Origin: Stephania yunnanensis
Taxonomy: Eukaryota > Streptophyta > Magnoliopsida > Ranunculales > Menispermaceae
DNA length: 64,000 nucleotides
Reading direction: 5' to 3'
Assembly: GCA_039657365.1 (NCBI GenBank)
Contig: CM077584.1
Span: forward strand, 20,478,569-20,542,568
Shown: positions 10,202 to 19,206 of the stretch, piece after piece
How positions within the stretch are numbered: position 1 is the stretch's first letter
Layout: the number at the start of each line of letters is the position of its first letter
Position numbers and translations under genes: made by a program
The notes under the pieces: generated by a model
Database searches by the model: none
Seen by the model: the letters and a program-made list of their open reading frames with translations, nothing else
What the model was told of the DNA's origin: nothing

Positions 10202-10868
10202 AAGTTTTTGTAAAAATTTCAGCAAAAGTGGAAAAGACCATTTTGCCCATATATATATATTGATTCAAACCCCACAAATCATTTTGACAAAGAAAAAAAG
10301 GCACCCCACCTCAAGGTTGAACCACAAAGCCACACTGCATTTGACGAGCGTTGATCGATTCTTGCGGATTGACATCATCCGACAGCGAGGTAACAATGTT
10401 TGACAACCATATTCGGGTTTTTTAGAACTTTTTAGTTGTGTATAACTTTGAAAATGATGATTTGTTTGTCAACATATGGTTTGGTAATTTCTTCAAATCC
10501 GAACTTGTTTCCACTATGTAATGGAGGATTGTATTGCTTCGGTGCCAGAGGAGGTCGTACTTGAGGTAATTTTATAAATTTATTGTGTTTTTTTTGCGGT
10601 TATCCGAATTTTATGTGGATGTGCGCGATTGTATCGGCCTCGCAGGACCGAGATGTATGGTTATGTCTCGGTCATAGAGGACCGATAGGTTTACGTATGT
10701 CACGGAACGGTAAAATCGAGAGTATTCAGTAACTCTCGGTCGTTCGTGAGCGAGACTTTGAAGAAAGTTGCGGACCTGTACTACCGAGAACCTATTTTTT
10801 TGGATTTTTTTGTGATTGTGCTGTACAGTTTGGTTGATTATAATGTTACACTGTTTGTATTGCAGGTA
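10202..10868. promoter_or_regulatory. MULE1 upstream region of the transposase
   Basis: AT-rich 5' region with no ORF before the transposase start. It contains a probable 5'-UTR intron acceptor (TTTGTATTGCAG at about 10854-10865), just before the ATG at 10869. The first palindrome cluster (10634-10753) lies here. No TATA box can be assigned firmly. Confidence 0.4.
10634..10753. repeat. MULE1 palindrome cluster 1
   Basis: Three copies of an 18-nt module of form TCGGYC-N6-RRCCGA: TCGGCCTCGCAGGACCGA (10634-10651), TCGGTCATAGAGGACCGA (10668-10685) and a weaker TCGGTCGTTCGTGAGCGA (10736-10753). The outer six bases pair with each other. They lie just upstream of the transposase coding region. Confidence 0.75.
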
Positions 10869-13582
10869 ATGCCGGTTTCTACCCTATTTCTAGACTACAC
10901 GGACACGTTTACACCTCGTAGGCCATTCCCAACTAGAGAAGCGGCAGTTTCATGGCTTCAAATGATAGGCCGTGAGAACATGTTTGTGCTAGTGACAAAG
11001 CACTCTGACGCCGGAGGTACTAAGCGCAGGGGAAGGGTGAAACTTGCCTGTGAGAGGTCAGGGACTTATAGGGGAATGTCACAAATAGTTGGGATTTGCT
11101 TCGAAACCAAGAAATGAAGAAGAAGAGGAAACGGCAAGGACTCAAACTGGTACCAAGAAATGTGGATGCCCTTTCCTTATCAACGTAAAGGAAAATGCTG
11201 ACTCGTTGTGGTATATCATTGTTATATGTTGGAGGCACAATCACGAGCCCGCAAAAAACTTGGACGACCATTCATTTGCCGGGAGATTGGATAAGGGGGA
11301 GCAGGAAGTTGTAGTGCAAATGACAAAGGGGAATGTGAAGCCAAGAGACATCCTAAATACGTTGAAGCAAAGAGACGTTAGAAACGTATCGACAATGAAG
11401 ACAATATATAATGCAAGACAAAAAGTCTGAAATGAGGATGCGGGTGGGAGGACTCAAATGCAACAACTGTTGCACATATTGGAGAAGAATAAGTGGCTGT
11501 CATGGCATAGGAAGCATCCCGTTACGAATGTTGTCACAGAGTTATTTTGGTCACATCCAGACTCAATAAAGTTGGTAAGGTGTTTCCCATCGGTTATTTT
11601 GATGGATTGCACGTACAAGACAAATAGGTACCGAATGCCTTTGTTGGATATTGTTGGCATCACTTATACGCACTTGACGTTCTCCGTTGGGTTCGCATTC
11701 TTATCATCAGAGAGTCATGGGCATTATGTTTGGGCACTTGAGAACTTGATATCCATATTGGATGGGTGGCCTAAGCCTGACGTGTTCGTTACCAATAGGG
11801 ACTTAGCCCTTATTAGTGTCATAGAAGAAGTTTTTCCGGCCTCGTCTCACCTCCTTTGCTCTTGGCACATCAACAAAGTAGTATTGGCCAAGACTAAGAA
11901 GATGTTTTGGGGAGAACGATGGTTTTGCGCGTTTTATGGATAGGTGGACGAGCGTGATGTATGCCAACTCGGAGGCCTTATTCGATAAAGCCACGGGTGA
12001 ATGATCTGCGTTGTGAGTTTGGGAATGTAAAGGGTCTTACGGAGTACTTGGACAACACATGGTTAAAGAACTACAAGGAGAAATTTGTCTCCGCATGAAC
12101 AAATAAAATTATGCACTTTGGGGAAATGGCAACGCAGATGGTGGAGTCTGCGCATTCTATTCTTAAGCTACACCTTGGGAACAGTCAGGCCAATTTTGAG
12201 ACTCTGTGGAATGTGGTTGATGGCCTCCTTAGAATCCAACACAACAATATCAAGGCATCGTTTGAGCTAAGTTTGAATGTCGTCCAACATGAGTACATCG
12301 ATGAGTTCTATCGACGATTGCGTGGTTATGTCTCTTAACGGGCGCTTAGGCTAATTAGAGATGAATTGACACGTGGAGAGGATGTTGGTCACGACTCCAC
12401 TCGTTGTGGTTGCGAGATACGCACCACACATGGCCTTCCTTGTGCACATGAGCTAAACCATCATATATTTGCTGGGTCGCTCATCCCTCTCGAGGACATT
12501 CATGTTTACTGGCGAAAGTTGAGTATGATACCTGAGAATCCGGTGGACCCGTCTGGGTACAACGTGCACGATGAGATTCAACGGGTGTTGTAAAAGTTTC
12601 ATGCTTGCACTGATGAGGACGATCGACTCAGGATTATTCAGCAGCTCAGGGAGATTAGTCGACCTTCGTCTACACCGGGTGTTGTGCCGCCGGCAAAAAT
12701 TAAGACAAAATGGAGGACACCGGGGTCTTCGAAGAGAAAACACGATGGTGACGATTCTTCTACGAGACGGTTGCCGAGCGAATTTGAGTACGTGCTATCG
12801 GCTCAGGAGGCCTCCAGTTCTAGGCAGAAGAAAAGTAAAGTTGTTCCTAAAATGCGTCGTGCCAGTCGACGCACGCAAAGTGCAACTAACATGGCTTACG
12901 GTCATTGCGTAGAACCGGATTGGTTACCACATGTTAAGGGCGTCATCGATGTGCTTGCCGATGGAAATCGTGGATATAGGTGTGTTGCGTCTGGGCTTGG
13001 ACTTGCCGATGTAGACGGGTGGAGGATTGTCCGTAGAAGGATGTATGATGAGATTATCGGGCATGAAAACCTTTGGCGGGAAGTGATAGGCTCGAGTTAC
13101 GAGAGTGTCAAGATTGCGGTGCATTGCCGAGAGAATCAAGTTGGTGCATCTTTCCAAGAATGGTTGACACTTCCAGACATGGGACTGTTGGTAGCTACTG
13201 CATTCAATGTGGTTCTCGTCAACCTCTCGCATGGGAGTGCCTCCACATTTCTACCTCTACGTAGTGCTCCACCGTCCAACACGCACAACAGACTTGTCAT
13301 TGCCATGATAAATGACGGGAATATACATTGGCTTAAGGTAAGCGATACGAATTTTGTTGAATTATTTTTTTGTTTCCCGACAATATGATCATGTTATACT
13401 GTTCACTTTGACAGGTGAAGTTGAGCATGAATGCACCATTGTCATCCTTATACCCTTCGTGGGAACGGTATGTCGAGGATAGTGCGAAAGGTTGGCGTGA
13501 TAGATTCGTCTTTCGAAACATCGCTCCCATTGCAACTCTACTTGATGCCGCCATATCCGTTGTAGAATTAGGTACACTGTAG
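10869..13582 (+). pseudogene. MULE transposase fused to OTU-like protease domain
   Basis: Start chosen at MPVSTLFLDYTDTF, just after a splice-acceptor-like site. In order: an N-terminal FAR1-like DNA-binding region (TGTKKCGCPFLI..HNHE, about 11149-11250); the DDE transposase core (VILMDCTYKTNRYRMPLLDI, PDVFVTNRDLALI, CSWHINK, about 11590-11890); the SWIM zinc finger (CGCEIRTTHGLPCAH, about 12393-12450); then an OTU cysteine-protease-like domain (PHVKGVIDVLADGNRGYR to INDGNIHWLK, about 12930-13337). A GT-AG intron (13338-13414) precedes the last exon, which ends LLDAAISVVELGTL at TAG 13582. Transposase and OTU are in one frame, broken only by TAA at 12591. Other lesions are a frameshift near 11088, TGA at 11428, TAG at 11941 and a frameshift between 11940 and 12111. 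OTU enzymes have Cys in DGNC; here it is Arg, while the His of IHW is kept. Confidence 0.8.
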
Positions 13583-14408
13583 TGTTAAAACTGGTACCTA
13601 TAAATTTGGTTGGTTGTACATTTACTAATTTTGAAAGTTAGCTGTCAAGTTGTGTGGATATAGAATGAGTGAATTTATCATACTTTTCGGGTATTGTTGT
13701 ACAGTTTGATTCTTGTATAGTGATTTTATCATACTACATTGATATATCATTAATTTTGTTTTCGTGGCTCTTGTCGTGCTGGATTGTCATTCATGTAAAT
13801 TTAATTGGAAAGTTAGTTGTCTTGTTAATTGGAAATTGTTCTTTGGAGCAGACGTTTTCTACTGGATGACCGAGACATATAGTAATGTGTCGGCCATACA
13901 CCGCCGAGAATTAACGTCAAGGCTCCGTCACGCAATACCAAAATTGCCTCTTATCGTCGACCTATGCGCGACATTACTCATGGCTTCTCGGCCATGAATA
14001 ACCGACACATACTTAAATACTGGCAACAGGTACATTCACAGCCGGCCAAGACCGTGCATCATGCATTTGTCTCGGTTGTTCAGTACCGAAAATTGCACAT
14101 GAGTGTCGGCCCTGCTTGACCGAGACACCCTCATAAGCAGAAAAAACTAGGATCCGAGAACAAATTACAACCAAAATAAAACAATAGGCAATGTAACATT
14201 ATAAACTATCATAAAAATGTAGTCAACAAGCAATAGGTACTCATCAAACATTTAAAAATGTCATACAAATGTCTAGTCCATACGTACCATATAATCGCAA
14301 CCCGACAAGTACTCATAAAACATTACAAACTCCCATAAAAAAATTGACGATGACATCATAAAACTCAAAGAATGTCATACAAATGTCTATCCCTCCATTC
14401 TCGATCGG
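13583..14408. other. Convergent intergenic region of MULE1
   Basis: Non-coding space between the 3' ends of the OTU-transposase (plus) and the PMD gene (minus). The right half (14160-14400) is A-rich and repeats CATAAAA/TGTCATACAAATGTC segments. It holds the second palindrome cluster. No terminator can be assigned. Confidence 0.5.
13860..14125. repeat. MULE1 palindrome cluster 2
   Basis: Copies of the same module, for example TCGGCCATACACCGCCGA near 13890, TCGGCCATGAATAACCGA near 13988, TCGGTTGTTCAGTACCGA near 14073 and TCGGCCCTGCTTGACCGA (14106-14123). Some are perfect six-base stems and others carry one or two mismatches. The cluster lies between the two convergent genes of the element. 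Confidence 0.75.
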
Positions 14409-16849
14409 TCATTGCTTGGGTTTTTTCATATTCTTCCTTCGATACTCCTTCCCATGCATTCTCTTCGGAGGGCGAGCATCGGCCGTGGCTGGCTGAGCTG
14501 TGGTCGGGGTGGAGTGTGTGGAAGTGCTACCATGCTGGGACTTCCTCGGGCCTGATTCGGTAGGGCCGGATGTTGCGGTTGTGCCGGTTGCAGTCGCCAG
14601 AGTCGTACTCGTGGGGGTGGGACTTATACTCCTCCCCGAAAGAAAGTTGACTATGTCACTCAGAATGGTCCTCGCCGACTCAATCGTACACACCTCCGGC
14701 GGGAGGTCCATCTATCGCAACGTCGCGTCCAACGCTTGCCTATTACGCTGATGAAAAAAATCGGGTTACTGTCAATGTAAAACATATCAGAATTAATAAT
14801 AAATGCATAATACATATAACCATTCCAATACCTCAAGTAGCTCGTTGTCCGCAATGGTTGTGGCGACCATTACAAGATCCTCAAAGCTCAGATTCGTGAT
14901 AACGGGATGAGACACTTTGACGAACCAAGGCAGGTAGTCTGGTGTAGCCAAAAACTCAAATACTGCCTTCTCGCCCCGAACTTCGGGAGCCAACAAATGG
15001 TTCCTCAATCGCTCCCAATTGTCTTGTTCGAACCCAAACTTGACGGAGTACTTGTTCACAGATGTGCCTCTGTGTGCTTCCAATGGACGGTACGGAGGAT
15101 CTGGTATAGATTGCACATGACCAAACTATCTCAGAATCCTCTCCGGGTAGTAGGGCTCCACCACATCCATGTACTTGATCTTCCCACTCTAAAAGGCCAT
15201 CGCTTGCACAACGCCATTTTCCCTTAAATTCACATATGGGTCCCAAGTGACATAGTAAAAATGCAACAACCATTGTTAGCAAAATAAATTACCAAGAAAC
15301 ATCAATCATCAGAGGATATGGATAACCATTTCACCTCACTTGGTCACAACCAATCCAAGGTTCTCCTAATGGCCCCGAGCTTGTCAACATTCGCAACCGT
15401 CTCGTGCTTTTGAATCCATCTGGAGACACGAGGTTGCACGTGGTCCATGTACTTCGCATTGGGCGTGGCCAGACCAAGTTTGAAATGGTCGTACACCCAT
15501 CCCTGCAAATACATACAATGTTAGTTAGTCGACAATTGCAAGTTGGCCTAATTGAAATTCAAAATGAAAATTAAGTCTATTTTATAACAAACCTCAAGCA
15601 ATGTGAGGTAACCAGCAAGCTGAGACACTAGCACTCTCGAGGCGCACCCCAAGTGTCGATACAAGTATGCCAACGCAACCGCTCCCCATGCGTAGTTTCC
15701 TTTGTCGTCCAAGTCCTCAAGAAGCTTCAGCAGCGCGATCGACACCCGAGACCCACTCTTATCGGCAAAAAGAGTGCAGGACAACAAGTATAGCAGGTAC
15801 GCTCGGGCGGTGCATTTCACAGGAGGATAATTTCTGGGTCTCGAACCAGCTTTGGGGCACCATCGACTCTTCAACCAATGTTTGCGCACTGTGAGCCCCT
15901 TGTTGATATTCACCTCCTCCTCAGCCTCCTCCGCGCTAACCCCAAGTAGGTTCGAGACCATCTTGATAGCGTCCGAGCGAGATTCCTCCATGTACCTCGC
16001 AAAGTTCTCCACTGCAACAACTTTGCCCGTCACATGGATCTTCAGGAGGAAGCTGACATCCTCTAATGAGATAGACATTTCACCAAAAGGTAGGTGAAAT
16101 GTGTTCGTCTCCTGCCGCCACCGCTCCACAAATGCGGAGATGACTTCCTTGTTGGCCTTGCGGTATGAGCGGTCTATCAGCGTATTCAACCCGGAACGCT
16201 GAATAATCCTCCGAAGTCTCGCCGTGTCCGGGTGGCACGACTGTAAATCCCATTCCGCTATTTGAGCTCCGCGATTGATACACTTAAGAACGGACCGCTC
16301 CTGCAAATGTAAAAACATCTCGTCATTATGTGAAGACCATGAGTGTTAAGTTAATCCTTTCAATGAAATTGAAATTACCTCATTCCTCCAAATCGATAAA
16401 GCCACATGATCCTTGAAGCTCTTCAACAACGCCCCGTCTATAGGACCACTAGGGAATGGAGCACGCGCTTCAACAAGCACTTCTGGCTCTCCTTCATCAT
16501 GGTCAGCTCCACCACTACTGCTCCCACCCACATTACGATCTGTTTCTATCGTGTTCCCCGCCTTTGGAGAGTCACTGCTACTAGACTCCGATGCATGCCC
16601 CTCCTCTTCACCTCCGGCAACAACAAGATCCTCAGGTCGCCCGGCATCGAGGGTCGAACCCTCATTGTGCAAACGTAACCTTCCACGAGTGCCATCTACC
16701 TTCGCCTTGCCCTTAACATCCTCATTCTCCTTCTCTTTCTCTTTCTGGTACGATGCTGTCTGGGGTCTCCGGCTACCTCGCCCCCGGTTAGGCCTCGGGA
16801 CCTCAGCTCCAACCTCGTCCCTAGTCACCGGTAGCTTCGAACGAGCCAT
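14409..16849 (-). pseudogene. Plant mobile domain (PMD) gene of MULE1
   Basis: Starts MARSKLPVTRDEVG (16849). Exons inferred from GT-AG borders: 16849-16379 (low-complexity, charged, Ser-rich), 16300-15593, 15502-15335, about 15255-14840, and a last exon ending MKKPKQ at 14409. Exon 2 holds the PMD core: INRGAQIAEWDLQSCHPDTA, FVERWRQETNTFHLPFGEMS, ISLEDVSFLLKIHVTG, RAYLLYLLSCTLFADKSGS and WGAVALAYLYRHLG. This domain is shared by transposon ORFs and the nuclear proteins MAIN/MAIL1. Exon 4 has in-frame stops (after VVQAMAF and after YPERILR), the acceptor of exon 4 is not clear, and a TAG precedes MDLPPEV, so the copy is broken. The C-terminal tail is Thr/Ser/Pro-rich and then basic, possibly nuclear targeting. 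Confidence 0.75.
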
Positions 16850-17798
16850 ACCTGAATAAATTACAACATATAAGCGCATGGAACAGATCCCAAAATAAAT
16901 TTACAAAAAGAAATGTTCAAATTCATCCATTTCTGATGTCTCGGTCAAGCAGGTTCATGAAACAACACATATTTTCTGTTACCCATGACCGACAATTCCT
17001 CCAATATATCGACAGTGTACAACCGAGTCCAATGAAGCGGTCTCGGTTGTGCACCACCGAGATGTGTTGACCATTTCAATTCGCCTTGCTCTCGGCCAAT
17101 CACGCCCGAGCCTACTCTAACACTCTCGCCATGGTACAACCTAGAGTATGGCCAAATTCTCGGTTGTACACCACCGCCACCACATTACCTAGCAGTAATT
17201 CTAGCTCTCGTCACGTCTCGGCCGAGAGACTTAGAGTACTCTCGGCCTTGCGTAACCGAGACACTGTGAGCTTTTCGGCCTTTGTGGCCGAGACTTCGAC
17301 TTCCCCAAAATGTAGCTTCTCTCTCGGCCATGCTTGGCCGAGAGAGTTAGCACATTCTCTGGCCTGTGCGGCCGAGAACCGCAAATTCCCAATTTTTTAA
17401 CTATTGAACAAATCACCACTGTAAATCGCAACTACTCTACCAAATGTAACTTAATTACACTAAAAACGTACCTTCAAACGACCGATTTCGCGCAAATAAT
17501 GTGTGTTCGACGATGTTCAACCGAACCCTAACTTGGAGACAAAATCGGCTCATACCACGACCCTACGAACTGCAAAAAATCCGTAAATAGAAGGAGAAAC
17601 ACAAGGTGAGACACGGGAGACACGATTTCAGAGATTCCTCTCACTGGTCGGTTCACACAAAACGGGTTCTTGGAGTCCAGGCGGTGAAGATGGTGCTGGG
17701 GGTGGTGGGGTGCAGATGGATTTTCACGAGGGGTAGTTTAGGTGTTTCGGGTCTAATTTTCGGGTGCCCCAGGTAAATTAGTTTGTGCCCACATTAAC
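16850..17798. promoter_or_regulatory. MULE1 right-end non-coding region
   Basis: This is upstream of the PMD start on the minus strand and extends to the right terminal repeat. It includes the third and largest palindrome cluster. No protein-coding ORF is supported; the short ORFs here are made of the palindrome repeats. Confidence 0.5.
16930..17392. repeat. MULE1 palindrome cluster 3
   Basis: At least seven copies of the TCGGYC-N6-RRCCGA module, including TCGGTTGTGCACCACCGA near 17043, TCGGCCAATCACGCCCGA near 17092, TCGGCCTTGCGTAACCGA (17242-17259), a 17-nt version at 17275-17291 and the perfect TCGGCCATGCTTGGCCGA (17324-17341). Spacers are about 15-60 bp and dissimilar, so this is not a simple tandem array. 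It lies upstream of the PMD gene. Confidence 0.8.
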
Positions 17799-17837
17799 TG
17801 GGTGCCTTCATTAAATGGTGGGGTGCCCTTAGCGGCC
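17799..17837 (-). repeat. MULE1 right terminal inverted repeat
   Basis: The 39-bp arm TGGGTGCCTTCATTAAATGG..CTTAGCGGCC is the inverted copy of 10163-10201. Only about 16 bp separate it from the left end of MULE2. Confidence 0.9.
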
Positions 17838-17843
17838 CTCCAG

Positions 17844-17853
17844 TAAAAAACAG
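17844..17853. repeat. MULE2 left target-site duplication
   Basis: TAAAAAACAG next to the left end pairs with TCAAAAACGG at 25930-25939 next to the right end: 8 of 10 bases agree. A 9-10 bp duplication is the hallmark of Mutator-type insertion. The right copy is still in the carboxylesterase reading frame. Confidence 0.6.
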
Positions 17854-17960
17854 GGCTTTTTTACTTGATTAGTACATTTGGTAGTAAAAATTATGAACCC
17901 AACACACCCACCAAACTATTTCCCCATCTAACACACTTGTAGCCACGTCAGGGCCACGTA
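17854..17960 (+). repeat. MULE2 left terminal inverted repeat
   Basis: It matches the inverted right end through GGCTTTTTTACTTGATTAGT, the CACCCACCAAACTATTTCCC block and CCACGTCAG, about 105 bp in total. Confidence 0.9.
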
Positions 17961-17977
17961 ATTTTTTTTGTCTCGTC

Positions 17978-18132
17978 AAAGTGAAGTCGTGAGCTCGGGT
18001 CACGATTTCACTTTAATGAAAATCGTGACCCGAGATCACGATTTCCTCACTGTTGGAAAATAAGGAAATCGTGAGCTCGGGTCACGATTTCCATTAAAGT
18101 GAAATCGTGACCCGAGCTCACGACTTCACTTT
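17978..18132. repeat. 155-bp near-perfect palindrome in MULE2
   Basis: Two 70-bp arms (17978-18047 and 18063-18132) are inverted copies with only about two mismatches, separated by a 15-bp spacer. Each arm itself contains smaller inverted motifs built on AATCGTGACCCGAG and CTCGGGTCACGATT. It lies 18 bp inside the left terminal repeat. As RNA it would form a long duplex; as DNA, a cruciform. Confidence 0.9.
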
Positions 18133-19206
18133 GAAAACCAGAGAGCATTATAGATCCAGATCTGTTTTTCTTGCCTTCATTTCTCACTTGCCTTCCTTCT
18201 TCCTTCAACTCCCAACGATCGATCCGAAGTCCTTCAACTCCCCCAACGAACAGCTCCACTCTTCATTCCCTCAACTCTGTAAGATCTATTTGGTTGGAGA
18301 TTTTGTGTGTTTATGATTCATGTGGTTCATGTTATGTTGTATGTTAAATTATTTGTTATTTTTGTTGTCTCCGGGGCTGTTTTTATGACTTTATATACGG
18401 ATTTGTGACCAATGACCTCTGTAATTGTGTTTAATAAGCATGAAAAGAAAACTAGTTGTCACTCTTCCTTTTTCTTATTTGGTTTCCGTCACTCTCCCTT
18501 TTAGAAAATAAACAAATAACCTCAAAATATAATGTGTCTTTGAGATTTCTAATTAGATGCATTTTTTTGTTGTCTTTTCTCTTTCTAGCAGCTCATACTT
18601 GAATGTTCTTCTATTGGCGGAGTGCTCTTTTTTTTTCAATTTGTGTTATGATATATCATTCTTACTGATGCATTGCATATTTATTCTAATTGATGCATTG
18701 CATATTTAAGTAAATAGCTAGAAAGTTTGATTTTAATATAGTACAATGTATACATTAATTAGTGTGGATATATGTCATTGCCATATTGAGATGTAAAACA
18801 TGTGGGGTACCCAAGGGGGGAGTAGAAATTGTTTGATTTGGGGTGTATGGGGGTATGGTATGAATCAAGCAAAAAATCCCATATACATGTCAATACTTTA
18901 GTAGAAAAACTTGGAAGAACATTAGGCGTGCGCTTAGGAGATGAGACATTGGCGGTGATAACTTTATAAGGTTGCTTTAGGGGTTGTTATATTCTAAGCT
19001 AGCTAGGGAAGTTGTTTATAATATATAATAGTTATTTGCATATAATAGTTTCTTTGTTGCAGAATAAGATACTTAATTTGATCACTAGGCTATTTAGTTA
19101 CCAATACACCAATTCTATTAGGGTGCCTAAGCAATTTTATTAAGGTCATATATATTTGAATTCTTTCTATAATGATTAATTATATTCTACATATATAGAT
19201 TGAAGA
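18133..19206. promoter_or_regulatory. MULE2 upstream region of the transposase
   Basis: T-rich non-coding 1.07-kb stretch between the palindrome and the transposase start. It probably holds the promoter and a 5'-UTR intron (a donor-like CTCTGTAAG near 18277 and an acceptor-like TATATAG near 19193-19199). No ORF is supported. Confidence 0.4.

Larger units (their letters stand above)
10163..17837. mobile_element. MULE1: Mutator-like element with OTU and PMD genes
   Basis: A 7675-bp element bounded by 39-bp terminal inverted repeats starting GGCCGCTAAGGGCACCCC (10163-10201 and 17799-17837) that differ little or not at all. It carries a plus-strand MULE transposase fused to an OTU-like domain and a minus-strand plant mobile domain gene, converging at about 13.6-14.4 kb. 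Clusters of an 18-nt palindromic module lie upstream of each gene and between their 3' ends. It interrupts the carboxylesterase. A 9-bp target duplication is not convincing: TCAAAAGAA on the left against TCCAGTAAA on the right. All coding regions are broken. Confidence 0.85.

Noticed and set aside
16930..17392. CRISPR-like array from the regularly appearing TCGG..CCGA modules
   Set aside because: The spacers vary in length, the modules are imperfect palindromes inside a plant transposon, and there is no leader or cas gene.
10163..17837. A clean 9-bp target duplication for MULE1
   Set aside because: TCAAAAGAA and TCCAGTAAA share only 5 of 9 bases; the later MULE2 insertion and small deletions may have blurred it, but I cannot claim it.
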